Notes under the pieces: model-generated
Database searches by the model: none
What the model was told of the DNA's origin: nothing
The model's input: only the letters and a program-made list of their open reading frames with translations
Translations under genes and position numbers: made by a program
IMG/VR virus record: IMGVR_UViG_3300044970_002959
Location: 1 to 64,000 of that record
Source of the DNA: a virus
DNA length: 64,000 nt
Reading direction: 5' to 3' (one strand)
Shown: in pieces, positions 1-8,505 of the stretch
Layout: each line of letters starts with the position of its first letter
How positions within the stretch are numbered: position 1 is the first letter of the stretch

Positions 1-252
1 GAGTTTGATCTTAATAATGTATTAGAGTATCCAGTAGGATCAACAATTCCAAAGAGACTGTGGAGCAAAATTAGAATATCTCCTCAGTACTTACTCAAGC
101 ACATAATAGAACTACAGACCGATCACGGAATTCACGTTATATTTTGTGGTAGCACAAGCAATGCAGAGAAAACTGCTCTAGCGATAATGAAGAGGGTTTT
201 TAAGATGAATCCTCCAGAAGTCAATAACCAAGAGGATTCTAATAATGTATGA
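1..252 (+). CDS. ERCC4-like nuclease, C-terminal fragment (5' end outside window)
   Basis: Open from base 1 in frame 1 to TGA at 250-252, leaving 83 residues. The fragment has the pattern of the end of ERCC4/XPF-type nuclease domains: a Pro-Lys-Arg-Leu-Trp helix start, then 'ISPQYLLKHI', then 'GIHVIFCGS' followed by an Ala-rich helix (NAEKTALAIMKRVF). In that family these pieces follow the catalytic ERK motif, which would lie upstream of the window and cannot be seen. Phage ERCC4 proteins are often encoded near terminase and may act in packaging or recombination. The last codons overlap the terminase start by 8 bases, which suggests translational coupling. Family assignment is by motif recall from a partial sequence. 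Confidence 0.5.
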   Translation, partial: EFDLNNVLEYPVGSTIPKRLWSKIRISPQYLLKHIIELQTDHGIHVIFCGSTSNAEKTALAIMKRVFKMNPPEVNNQEDSNNV

Positions 253-2251
253 AGATGCTTGGCTAAATCTAGGAGATTTATCTAAACTCAAAATAGTTAA
301 TAATCCAATGATCCACAGATCAAAGGAAGAGATAGAGCGTCCCGACATACATTTATTAAGACTACTTATTGATCCAGCAAACTTCGGATCAACATGCAAG
401 CTTTTATTTGATATAGAACTTCACCCAATTCAGATAGCAATACTACAGGAATTTTGGATTCGTCCTTTTCCAATGTTTATCGCTAGTCGTGGCTTTGGTA
501 AGTCTTTTCTAATGGCCTTATATTGTACGCTACGCTGCATACTACGTCCCGGAACAAAGATCGTTGTAGTGGGTGCTGCTTTTCGACAGAGTAAATTAGT
601 TTTTGAATATATGGAAACATTGTGGCGTAATAGCGCGATACTTCGTAGCATATTTAATGGAAACGATGATGGTCCGCGACGAGATGTTGATAGATGCACA
701 ATGAGACTAGGGGATAGCTGGACAATAGCTATTCCAATGGGTGATGGTAGCAAAATCAGAGGTTTAAGAGCACATATTATTATTGCTGACGAGTTTGCTT
801 CTATTAGTCCCGACATCTACGAAACCGTAGTTTCAGGCTTCGCTGCCGTTTCTGCCACGCCAATTATGAACGTGAAGAAAGAAGCAAAGAAACAAGCCAT
901 GAAAGACGCTGGCATCTGGAACGAAGACTTGGAACAACTAAGCCAAACTATGGGTAACCAAGCTATTATTGCTGGCACAGCAGATTATGCTTTTAAACAT
1001 TTCGCTTCGTACTGGAAAAGATATAGTGGTATTGTTAATAGTTGTGGAGATCCTCATAAGCTTAAGGAATTGTTTGGAGAAAATCCACCAGACAACTTTA
1101 ATTGGAAAGACTATAGTATAGTTCGTATTCCATATGAATTGATTCCAAAAGGATTCATGGATGATAAGCAGGTAGCTAGAGCCAAAGCAACTATTCATAG
1201 TGGCATATACAATATGGAATATGCTGCGTGTTTCACAGAAGACAGCGATGGTTTTTTCAGAAGAAGTCTTATCGAAAGTTGTGTGGTAAGTACAGAAAAT
1301 CCAGTTGTTCATAACGGAGAAACAATACTATTTGACGTTAGGATCAAGGGAGATCCGAAACTCAAATATGTTTATGGTATCGACCCAGCATCCGAAAAAG
1401 ATAATTTCAGTATTGTAATTATAGAGTGTCATCCAACCCATAATCGTATAGTATATTCTTGGACTACAAATAGAACTAATTTTAAAGAGCGTCAAAAAGC
1501 AGGGCTTATTAATGAGCATGATTTCTATGGTTTTTGCGCTAGAAAAATACGAAATCTTATGAAGGTTTTTCCTTGTGAGAGAATAGGCTTAGATGCACAG
1601 GGAGGCGGTGTGGCTATTGAAGAGGCTCTTCACGACCCCAGCAAGCTAGAAGAAGGGGAAATTTTGATTTGGCCAGTAATAGAAGAAAAAAGTAAAGACA
1701 CAGATGATCAACAAGGACTTCATATTCTAGAGTTGGTGCAGTTTGCCAGAGCAGAATGGACTAGTTCCGCGAATCATGGACTAAGAAAAGATTTTGAAGA
1801 TAAAGTTTTATTATTTCCCAGATTCGATGATCTAAGCTTAGCTTTAGCTCTAGATAAAGAAAATAAAGACATTCTTACCGCAGATTTAACTCCCATTTAT
1901 GATAGCGAAAGCGAATGCATACTAGAAATAGAAGAACTTAAGAATGAATTAACCACCATAGTAATGACACAAACTAGTACCGGATCAGGAGGTAGAGACA
2001 GATGGGATACTCCGGATGTTAAGTTGCCCAACGGTAAAAAGGGCAAATTAAGAAAAGATAGATATAGCGCATTAGTTATTGCTAATATGTTAGCTAGACA
2101 ACTTTCTAGAGGATTGGCCCCAATAGATTATGATATCATTGGCACAACCACCCAAAACGCTAATCAAAACCAAAGCGGTCAAATGTATAAGGGTCCCGCA
2201 TGGTTTACCGATGGAGCCAACGACGACATATACGGCGGAATATATAAATAA
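245..2251 (+). CDS. terL: Terminase large subunit (TerL)
   Basis: This is the ATP-driven DNA packaging motor with a nuclease that cuts concatemers. The N-terminal ATPase shows Walker A 'SRGFGKS' at residues 81-87 and Walker B 'HIIIADEF' at 177-184 with the catalytic acidic pair D182-E183. The C-terminal RNase H-like nuclease shows 'YGIDPASE' (D380) and 'RIGLDAQGGG' (D450), with a further acidic segment near 'WDTPDVKLP'. At 668 residues it is rather long for the family. The ATG at 245 has AGAGGA upstream and overlaps the preceding stop. No small terminase gene is visible in the window; it may lie upstream. Confidence 0.95.
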   Translation: MYEDAWLNLGDLSKLKIVNNPMIHRSKEEIERPDIHLLRLLIDPANFGSTCKLLFDIELHPIQIAILQEFWIRPFPMFIASRGFGKSFLMALYCTLRCILRPGTKIVVVGAAFRQSKLVFEYMETLWRNSAILRSIFNGNDDGPRRDVDRCTMRLGDSWTIAIPMGDGSKIRGLRAHIIIADEFASISPDIYETVVSGFAAVSATPIMNVKKEAKKQAMKDAGIWNEDLEQLSQTMGNQAIIAGTADYAFKHFASYWKRYSGIVNSCGDPHKLKELFGENPPDNFNWKDYSIVRIPYELIPKGFMDDKQVARAKATIHSGIYNMEYAACFTEDSDGFFRRSLIESCVVSTENPVVHNGETILFDVRIKGDPKLKYVYGIDPASEKDNFSIVIIECHPTHNRIVYSWTTNRTNFKERQKAGLINEHDFYGFCARKIRNLMKVFPCERIGLDAQGGGVAIEEALHDPSKLEEGEILIWPVIEEKSKDTDDQQGLHILELVQFARAEWTSSANHGLRKDFEDKVLLFPRFDDLSLALALDKENKDILTADLTPIYDSESECILEIEELKNELTTIVMTQTSTGSGGRDRWDTPDVKLPNGKKGKLRKDRYSALVIANMLARQLSRGLAPIDYDIIGTTTQNANQNQSGQMYKGPAWFTDGANDDIYGGIYK

Positions 2252-2298
2252 TAGTGTATAATACTATTGCATTTCGATTACAATACTAATGAGAAATC
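2243..2298 (+). promoter_or_regulatory. Putative promoter in front of portal gene (RGTGTA motif)
   Basis: The gap between terminase and portal contains AGTGTATAATAC, in which a perfect TATAAT lies at 2257-2262, directly preceded by TG. No convincing -35 hexamer is seen. The same RGTGTA core followed by A/T-rich sequence recurs in three other gaps of the virion region (7473, 10681, 32993). Call rests on repetition and on position only. Confidence 0.35.
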
Positions 2299-4488
2299 AT
2301 GAATAAAAAATATCCAAAAAGCGAAGCTATACAAAACGCACAAATATCCGAAGAAAAGGCCTATGTAACCTGGGGTGAAGATCTAGATAGCAAAAAAGAG
2401 GCTTTAGATAAAACATCCGGATGCTTAGATGAATATGGCCTATTTAGAAGCAGTGCTGGATATAGAGGTAGAACTAATGATTTTTCAAGTATTATACCCG
2501 GTATATCTAGTCGCCCAGGACTTACTCGCCTAGGATACGACTACTTTCGTCCGGGAGAATCAGTTCCAACACAAATTAAAGAAATCATAAGAAGAGCAGA
2601 TGAAATATACCAGAGTGTTGGGCTCGTTAAAAACGTAATAGATCTTATGGGTGATTTTGCTGTACAGGGAATAAAGCTATCTTGTAAGAGCAAAAGAACA
2701 GAACGATTTTACAGGAAGTGGTTTAAGAAAATCAATGGCAAGGATCGCAGTGAAAGATTTCTTAATAATATTTACAAAACAGGAAATGTTGTAATTAATA
2801 GACAGACAGCAAAGATAAGTCTCAAAACACAAGAATCTTTTTTTAGAGCAACAGCATCCCCAGACACAACAGAGAATGATACAGACACAGTTTCTGTAGA
2901 TAAGAGAGAAATTCCTTGGAGATACACATTTATAGATCCTGTGTATGTTCATGTTGCTGCTGGTGCTTTATCTTCTTTTGTTGGTCAGAAAAGATATGAG
3001 CTAGTTTTACCATCACAACTCAGGAAGGTAATCAACTCACCCAAAACAGAAAATGAACAAGCGATCATTCTTGGGCTACCATCTCAAATCATAGAAGCAG
3101 CAAAAAACAAGAAGCCATACCCTCTAGATCCTCAGAAAACTATTGTTTATCACTACAAGAAGGATGATTGGCAAGCATGGGCATTTCCCATGATTTATTC
3201 TATTATGGATGATATCACAGTTATTGAAAAACTAAAGCTAGCAGATATGGCAGCTTTGGACGGAGCTATTTCCAATATTAGAATATTCAAACTAGGAAGC
3301 TTAGAACATAAGATAGCTCCCACTAAAGCAGCAGCCGCGAAACTTTCTGCTATTTTACAAAACAATGTTGGTGGTGGAACAATGGATCTTGTGTGGGGTC
3401 CAGATATCGAGTTAATAGAGAGCAATACCAATGTACATCAATTCTTAGGCGAAGCTAAATATATTCCACATCTTAATTCTATTTATGCTGGTCTTGGTAT
3501 TCCGCCAACACTAACAGGAACATTCGGGGCGGCAGGCACAACAAATAATTTTATCAGCCTAAAAACCCTAACTCAAAGACTACAGTACGGAAGAGATCTT
3601 CTTGTTTCTTTCTGGGAAAAAGAAATAGAAATTGTTCAAAAGGCTATGGGTTTTAAGTATGCGGCAAAGGTAGAGTTTGACAGAATGGATCTCAGTAATG
3701 AAGATGCAGAAAAAGCTCTATTAATCCAGCTAGCAGATAGAAATCTTATTAGCGATGAATTATTACAGACCCGATTTGGTTTCGATCCAGATATGGAAAG
3801 ATTCAGAATCAATAAAGAAGACAGAGATCGCAAGAATAAGAAAACTCCAGCTAAGGCTGGTCCTTTTTATGATGCGAAGTTTGAAGAAACTCTTAAAAAG
3901 ACCGCACTACAGTTAGGAATAGTAACGCCAAGCCAAGTGGGTCTAGAGTTGGAGAAGAAAAAAGCTGGAGAGAAGAGCGCTCTAGAAATGAAAGGTCCGT
4001 CAGGAGCAAACTCAGTTAAAGATTCCTCAGAATCTTTAAAAGGAGTACCACAGCAAGGCAGACCCAGAAATTCAACAGACACAAAAAAGAGAAAGACCAA
4101 AGAGTTCGCGCCGCAAACAGGAGCAAAGCTTCACCTATGGGCTAATGAAGCCCAGGACACTATAGCGGAATTGATAAACCCCACACTACTCGAATTCTAT
4201 AACAAAAAAAATATGAGAAGCTTATCTAGTGAAGAATACAATGAAGCAGAAACGACAAGGACAAAGCTCCTCCTATCTTCTGCACCATATTCTTTAATAT
4301 CACAAGATAATATTATTAAAACTCTAGCAAATTTAGACAATAATATTAATACCATATATTCTAAATATTTAGACTTTTTACGAGAAACTAAAAATGCTTT
4401 TAATAGAGATTTAACAGTAAACGAATTAAGAGATGTTAAGTCTTATTTTTATTCTATGGTGTATGAAAATCTACAAAATGGAGCATAA
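2299..4488 (+). CDS. Portal protein
   Basis: Dodecameric portal ring at the capsid vertex through which DNA enters and to which the neck attaches. The 729-residue protein sits directly after TerL and shows typical portal features: an N-terminal region with 'GYRGRTNDFSS', a segment 'FLNNIYKTGNVVINRQ' like the clip/stem entry, 'YAGLGIPPTLTGTFG', and the long helix 'FISLKTLTQRLQYGRDLLV' typical of the wing/stem. Residues after about 500 form a charged, lysine-rich linker ('KKTPAKAGP', 'KKRKTKEF') and a helical C-terminal domain not needed in minimal portals. The start has only a weak GAG ribosome site. The next gene begins 3 bases after the stop. Confidence 0.85.
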   Translation: MNKKYPKSEAIQNAQISEEKAYVTWGEDLDSKKEALDKTSGCLDEYGLFRSSAGYRGRTNDFSSIIPGISSRPGLTRLGYDYFRPGESVPTQIKEIIRRADEIYQSVGLVKNVIDLMGDFAVQGIKLSCKSKRTERFYRKWFKKINGKDRSERFLNNIYKTGNVVINRQTAKISLKTQESFFRATASPDTTENDTDTVSVDKREIPWRYTFIDPVYVHVAAGALSSFVGQKRYELVLPSQLRKVINSPKTENEQAIILGLPSQIIEAAKNKKPYPLDPQKTIVYHYKKDDWQAWAFPMIYSIMDDITVIEKLKLADMAALDGAISNIRIFKLGSLEHKIAPTKAAAAKLSAILQNNVGGGTMDLVWGPDIELIESNTNVHQFLGEAKYIPHLNSIYAGLGIPPTLTGTFGAAGTTNNFISLKTLTQRLQYGRDLLVSFWEKEIEIVQKAMGFKYAAKVEFDRMDLSNEDAEKALLIQLADRNLISDELLQTRFGFDPDMERFRINKEDRDRKNKKTPAKAGPFYDAKFEETLKKTALQLGIVTPSQVGLELEKKKAGEKSALEMKGPSGANSVKDSSESLKGVPQQGRPRNSTDTKKRKTKEFAPQTGAKLHLWANEAQDTIAELINPTLLEFYNKKNMRSLSSEEYNEAETTRTKLLLSSAPYSLISQDNIIKTLANLDNNINTIYSKYLDFLRETKNAFNRDLTVNELRDVKSYFYSMVYENLQNGA

Positions 4489-4491
4489 ACA

Positions 4492-5928
4492 ATGATTGTA
4501 TATCCACAAGAAACTGCTGACAATATTGGCGATTTAATCTCAGCAGCTACTACACTAACCATAGCCTCTGTGGCCGAACCATCCAATACCTCTATCTTAG
4601 AGAAGGCTAAGGCTAGCCATCATTTAGCGGATAAGTTTACTACTCTAGCTTCTTACGAGGATAAAGACCTATATTACGTTCAGTCTATCCTGGTTTCTTC
4701 ATCATGGAATAAAAATGATGATATTTTTACTAGTGAAGAGGTCTGGGCAGCAAAAAGAACGCCGGAAGATAAGCCCACCAACTTAGAACATAATGAAAGT
4801 CTTATCATAGGGCATATAGTGGCCAATTGGCCCATAAGTGACGACGGACAGCTATTAGACGAAAATCTAGAAGTCTCTCAATTACCAGAAAAATTTCATA
4901 TTGTTACTGGTTCTGTTATTTATAGGGCTTTTTCAACACCAGAACTAAAAGAAAGAGCAGAGAAATTAATAGCAGAAATAGAGAATGGCACAAAATATGT
5001 TAGCATGGAATGTATGTTTGGTGGATTTGATTATGGTCTAATTAATAAAACAACCGGTGAGTATAAAATATTAACTAGATCTAATGAAACAGCATTTCTT
5101 ACTAAGCATCTTAGAGCCTACGGAGGCAAAGGTGAATATGATAATCATAAAGTCGGAAGAGTCCTTAGAAATATAACATTTTCAGGAAAGGGCTATGTAG
5201 ATAAGCCAGCCAACCCAGACAGTATTATATTCACGAAAGAAAATTTCATCGGATCCTCTATAGCAAAAAATACAGAAAATGATTTATCAGGTGTATCTGA
5301 AATAAGACCAAATTATACGGAGAACAAAATAATGAATTCAGAAGATCTAACCACAGAACTCAATGAGAAGATTGCGGCCCTCGAAGCTGCTCTTAAGGCA
5401 GAGCAAGAAGCTCACTCAGCTCTTCAGAATGAGGTTGCAGAAGCAGCCAAAAAGACTGAAGACGAAAAGAAAACAAAAGAAGACGAAATGCAAAAGATGA
5501 AGGCTGAGATTCTCTCATTAGAAGAGGCTGTAGCCGCATATAAGTCTAAAGAAGAAGAAGCCCTCAAGAAAGAAAAGAAGATGAAAAGAATGGCTTCTCT
5601 TCTTGAGAATGGTCTTGAAGAAACAGAAGCTTCTTTAGCCGTAGAAAAGTTTGAGTCTCTTGAAGATGAGGCTTTTGATGCTATGGTTGCTTTAGTAACC
5701 AGCGCAGCCAAAAAGGCCAAGGTTGAACCAAAAACAGAAGAGACAAAAGTAAAAAGTGAAGAAGTCACCGAAACAGTAGAAGATGCTCTAGACAACGCCG
5801 AACCCGATACTAGCGATATTGATCTTAGCGCTGGTAGCGATGCTAGTGAGAGCATAAATACTACTCGCGCGGCTTTAGTTGATTTTGTATGTGCTAGACT
5901 AGGTAAGAAACTTAATAAGGGAGAATAA
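4492..5928 (+). CDS. Prohead protease fused to scaffold region
   Basis: Residues 1-260 resemble phage prohead proteases of the herpesvirus-assemblin fold. The segment 'KPTNLEHNESLIIGHI' carries H100 and H108, and 'KYVSMECMFGGFDY' carries S171, which would be the nucleophile; the assignment of the catalytic residues is an inference. Residues 281-478 are a highly charged coiled coil (Glu/Lys-rich heptads, 'AALEAALKAEQEAHSALQ') ending in an acidic Ser/Asp tail, as expected of a scaffold. An in-frame ATG at codon 281 with its own ribosome site suggests that the scaffold is also made alone (separate entry). The gene lies between portal and decoration/capsid genes, the classic protease/scaffold position. 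Confidence 0.8.
   Translation: MIVYPQETADNIGDLISAATTLTIASVAEPSNTSILEKAKASHHLADKFTTLASYEDKDLYYVQSILVSSSWNKNDDIFTSEEVWAAKRTPEDKPTNLEHNESLIIGHIVANWPISDDGQLLDENLEVSQLPEKFHIVTGSVIYRAFSTPELKERAEKLIAEIENGTKYVSMECMFGGFDYGLINKTTGEYKILTRSNETAFLTKHLRAYGGKGEYDNHKVGRVLRNITFSGKGYVDKPANPDSIIFTKENFIGSSIAKNTENDLSGVSEIRPNYTENKIMNSEDLTTELNEKIAALEAALKAEQEAHSALQNEVAEAAKKTEDEKKTKEDEMQKMKAEILSLEEAVAAYKSKEEEALKKEKKMKRMASLLENGLEETEASLAVEKFESLEDEAFDAMVALVTSAAKKAKVEPKTEETKVKSEEVTETVEDALDNAEPDTSDIDLSAGSDASESINTTRAALVDFVCARLGKKLNKGE
5332..5928 (+). CDS. Nested scaffold protein from internal start in protease gene
   Basis: Met281 of the protease gene is preceded by ACGGAG at 5317-5322, a strong Shine-Dalgarno sequence 9 bases from the ATG at 5332, and the frame is the same. 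Translation from here gives a 198-residue protein made only of the coiled coil and acidic tail. This is the arrangement of lambda C/Nu3, where the scaffold is produced from an internal start of the protease gene. The site lies exactly at the boundary between the folded protease part and the coiled coil. The structure supports it well; expression is inferred. Confidence 0.6.
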   Translation: MNSEDLTTELNEKIAALEAALKAEQEAHSALQNEVAEAAKKTEDEKKTKEDEMQKMKAEILSLEEAVAAYKSKEEEALKKEKKMKRMASLLENGLEETEASLAVEKFESLEDEAFDAMVALVTSAAKKAKVEPKTEETKVKSEEVTETVEDALDNAEPDTSDIDLSAGSDASESINTTRAALVDFVCARLGKKLNKGE

Positions 5929-5931
5929 CAA

Positions 5932-6387
5932 ATGGCTCTTAAATCAGATCGTATTGAAGCCCTAACAGATATCTCGTTCTTCATGAACACAACTGCCGAG
6001 CGAGGTGGTGTTGTTAGTGCAGTAACAAGTGGTTCTGGCGTTGCAATGGATGACGCTAATGCTGTCGTAGCCTATGCGGCTGCTGCTTCCGGAGCAAAGC
6101 CCGTCGGTGTCCTTCTAAACGATGTTGTTGATCTTGATCTAACAAGACAGCACATCAACTGGCACAAAGACGAAGTTCAGGTTGGCGGTAAGGTCACTGT
6201 TCTACGTCAAGGCCAAGTGGTTACGAACATGCTTGTAAGCGGCGTCACCCCCACAGCCGGCACACCAGCTTATGTTGGTGCAAACGGTTTAATCGGTACA
6301 TCGAGTACAAACGCTGTTCAAATCGGTTCATTCTTGAGCGGTAAAGATGCCGATGGTTACGCCAAGTTATCAGTCAACATTGCCTAA
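5932..6387 (+). CDS. Capsid decoration / head-stabilising protein
   Basis: A 151-residue protein rich in Gly, Ala and Val with beta-strand character ('GGKVTVLRQGQVVTNM', 'GTPAYVGANGLIG'), directly before the major capsid gene. Size, composition and position match phage decoration or head-fibre-base proteins that bind the outer capsid surface. The GGGAG ribosome site (5921-5925) is among the strongest in the window. Like the capsid gene, it has a GC-richer, codon-biased sequence compared with the neck genes, consistent with high expression. No catalytic motif is seen. Confidence 0.6.
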   Translation: MALKSDRIEALTDISFFMNTTAERGGVVSAVTSGSGVAMDDANAVVAYAAAASGAKPVGVLLNDVVDLDLTRQHINWHKDEVQVGGKVTVLRQGQVVTNMLVSGVTPTAGTPAYVGANGLIGTSSTNAVQIGSFLSGKDADGYAKLSVNIA

Positions 6388-6401
6388 TAAGGGAGAAAAA
6401 A

Positions 6402-7412
6402 ATGTCAGTGAATAATAAAGCATTTGAGCCTACTCCAGAACTTACAGATCTTTTGATTCGTTCTGGTTCGTTAAACAAAGAGGAAGCGCTAGCCGCAAAC
6501 GCAGAGTTTGCAAAGGCTCTTGAACTTCCTTTAAGGCAAGGTATTCTAAATGGCGATATTCTAAGCGGCATCTTTGAGCCAATCCAACTCAATCAAGGTG
6601 CTACTCCAGAATTCCCACTCGATTTCCTTGCTCCAGGTACAGAGAAGGATTTCGTAGCCTATACGATTCCTAATCACGGTTATATTCCAGAGCGTCACGT
6701 TGAAGGCGATTACGTCATGGTTCCAACCTATGACGTTGGCGCTTCAATCGACTATCTTCTAAAGTATGCCAGAGACGCCCGTTGGGACGTTGTTGGTCGT
6801 GCTATGGAAGTTATGGAAGCTCAGTTCGTTAAGAAGATGAACGACGACGGCTGGCACACACTGCTCGCTGCTGGCGTTGATCGTAACATCGTGGTATTCG
6901 ATAGCGATGCTGCCGCTGGTCAATTTACCAAGCGTCTAGTTTCGCTAATGAAGACCGTAATGCGTAGAAACGGTGGCGGTAACTCCACATCAGCCAATCG
7001 TGGCAAGCTCACAGACCTCTATGTGTCACCAGAAGCGATGGAAGACATTCGCAACTGGGGCATTGATCAGGTCGATGAGGTTACTCGCAGAGAGATTTAC
7101 GTGGCTGCTGACGGCACTCTTAACCGTGTCTTCGGTGTTAACCTCCACGATCTCGACGAGCTTGGCGAGGGTCAAGAATACCAACTCTTCTATAGCAATG
7201 TTCTTGCTGGTACTCTACCAGCCAGCGACGTTGAGCTAGTTGTTGGTCTTGATATGACCAAGAGAGATAGCTTCATTATGCCAGTTCGCGAAGCTGTACA
7301 AATCTTCGAAGACGATACTCTCCATCGTCAGAAGAGAGCAGGCTTCTACGGCTGGGCAGAGCAGGGCTTCGCGGTTCTCGACAACCGTAGAGTTCTCCTT
7401 GGCTCGCTATAA
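6402..7412 (+). CDS. Major capsid protein (HK97-like)
   Basis: This protein forms the capsid shell. At 336 residues it fits an HK97-like capsid protein whose N-terminal arm may be processed by the upstream protease. Motifs include 'GYIPERHVEGDYVMVPTY' (strand region of the P domain), a long spine-like helix around 'DARWDVVGRAMEVMEAQF', 'LYVSPEAMEDIRNW' and the C-terminal 'REAVQIFEDDTLHRQKRAG'. The start follows GGGAG by 7 bases. Local base composition is clearly GC-richer than the neighbours and many Arg codons are CGT, pointing to very high expression. The gene is followed by a strong terminator at 7441-7471, which also fits the most abundant virion protein. Confidence 0.9.
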   Translation: MSVNNKAFEPTPELTDLLIRSGSLNKEEALAANAEFAKALELPLRQGILNGDILSGIFEPIQLNQGATPEFPLDFLAPGTEKDFVAYTIPNHGYIPERHVEGDYVMVPTYDVGASIDYLLKYARDARWDVVGRAMEVMEAQFVKKMNDDGWHTLLAAGVDRNIVVFDSDAAAGQFTKRLVSLMKTVMRRNGGGNSTSANRGKLTDLYVSPEAMEDIRNWGIDQVDEVTRREIYVAADGTLNRVFGVNLHDLDELGEGQEYQLFYSNVLAGTLPASDVELVVGLDMTKRDSFIMPVREAVQIFEDDTLHRQKRAGFYGWAEQGFAVLDNRRVLLGSL

Positions 7413-7440
7413 TTGAATTGCTGAGATAAGCAAAGAAGAA

Positions 7441-7471
7441 GGGCTGGCCTTAGTGCCGGCCCTTTTTTTTT
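7441..7471 (+). terminator. Rho-independent terminator after major capsid gene
   Basis: An 8-bp stem, GGGCTGGC at 7441-7448 with GCCGGCCC at 7455-7462 (one G-T pair), has a 6-base loop and is followed by nine T residues (7463-7471). It closes the head transcript right after the capsid gene. Confidence 0.92.
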
Positions 7472-7561
7472 AGGTGTATATTAATAGTATGGAGTGGCCG
7501 TCAAAAGCGCACAGACTGACTTACTATTACTAATCAAATAACATAAGAAGGAAATTTAATT
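7471..7561 (+). promoter_or_regulatory. Putative promoter after capsid terminator (RGTGTA motif)
   Basis: Right after the terminator T-run lies TAGGTGTATATTAATAG (core 7473-7478). TAGGTGTAT is shared with the gap before the tail-tube gene at 10679-10687. A new promoter is expected here because the preceding terminator is strong. No -35 is recognisable. The motif lies 84 bases before the next start. Confidence 0.35.
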
Positions 7562-8086
7562 ATGTCTTGGCAAAACGAATTAACAATAATAGTAAGAACC
7601 TTAATTAATGATCTTACCGAACCTTATCAGTTTTCGGATTCCAGAATACAACAGGTCCTAACAGTATCTGGTAAATACGTACAATTTGATGTAAATTTAG
7701 ACCATTCCTATCAAATAGATGTTGTTAATAGTAGTATTAGTCCAGATCCAACAGAAGATAATGATAGTGTTTTTATAAGTTTGGTTTGTTTAAAAGCGGC
7801 ATGTATTATAGATCAAAGTATTTACAGAACCAAGGCTGCTATGGAAGGTATACGAGCTGCCCTAGGGCCAGCTACCTTAGCTATTAGTGGTCAAAGCTCC
7901 GCATGGAGAACAATGCTTGAAAACGGCCCGTGCGCTTCCTATGAAGAGCTTACATCCCACTGGGATGTTAAAGAGGCCACTGCTATTGCGGCAATTCTTA
8001 GTCCCTTTGCAGGGAATAAGTTTGATCCAGAACTACAAAATATTAGAGCAAATAACGGATACCGAAACTCTTTTTATAATCCATAA
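7562..8086 (+). CDS. Head-completion / neck adaptor protein (probable)
   Basis: A 174-residue protein without a recognised enzymatic motif. It is the first gene after the capsid, where siphophages keep the adaptor that binds the portal. Helical stretches ('SWQNELTIIVRTLINDL', 'VFISLVCLKAACIIDQS', 'AAMEGIRAALG') surround a beta insertion, which resembles the general layout of gp6-like connector proteins, but I cannot confirm homology. The ribosome site is AAGGAA. The next gene starts 12 bases after the stop. Confidence 0.45.
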   Translation: MSWQNELTIIVRTLINDLTEPYQFSDSRIQQVLTVSGKYVQFDVNLDHSYQIDVVNSSISPDPTEDNDSVFISLVCLKAACIIDQSIYRTKAAMEGIRAALGPATLAISGQSSAWRTMLENGPCASYEELTSHWDVKEATAIAAILSPFAGNKFDPELQNIRANNGYRNSFYNP

Positions 8087-8097
8087 GGAAACTTATT

Positions 8098-8505
8098 ATG
8101 TCTTTTTGTGTCACTGTATTTAGTGTACTAGAGGATCCACAAGAGAATGACTCTTGCTTTGTTGTACAGCCCACAAACTTAACTATCAATAAAGGTAGTG
8201 CCTACAAGATTGTGTATAAGGCCACAAAGTCTGGAAGCGCAGCTAACCTAAGTGGATATAGCCTAAGAGGACAGATAAGGCCCTCCGCTTCGTCTAGTGA
8301 AATTCTTTTGAATATGACCAGCGCAAACCTATTACTTCAAATAGACCTTTCTCTTGGTGCTATCGTAATGAATTTACCAGAGAGCTTTACCAGAAGAGTA
8401 GCTCAATCTATTGCTTATTATGATATAGAATTAATCAATAGTCAAGCTCAAACAGCAAGAGTTGTTCAGGGTCTTATTACGTTTGTTCCGGAAGTTACTA
8501 GATGA
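8098..8505 (+). CDS. Small Ig/beta-sandwich virion protein (BppU N-terminal-like)
   Basis: The 135-residue protein has the pattern seen in many phage structural proteins: 'INKGSAYKIVYKATKSG', 'LSGYSLRGQIRPS', then 'AQTARVVQGLITFVPEVTR' at the end. These are the strands of a beta sandwich related to the baseplate-upper-protein N-terminal domain. The ending 'G.ItfvPeVTR' is characteristic. Its role is probably a neck or capsid/tail decoration. Its stop overlaps the next ATG (ATGA). Confidence 0.5.
   Translation: MSFCVTVFSVLEDPQENDSCFVVQPTNLTINKGSAYKIVYKATKSGSAANLSGYSLRGQIRPSASSSEILLNMTSANLLLQIDLSLGAIVMNLPESFTRRVAQSIAYYDIELINSQAQTARVVQGLITFVPEVTR

Noticed and set aside
2243-2250. T4-type late promoter TATAAATA before the portal gene
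   Set aside because: It lies in the last terminase codons of an AT-rich sequence, occurs once among the gaps, and no T4-like late sigma factor is visible.
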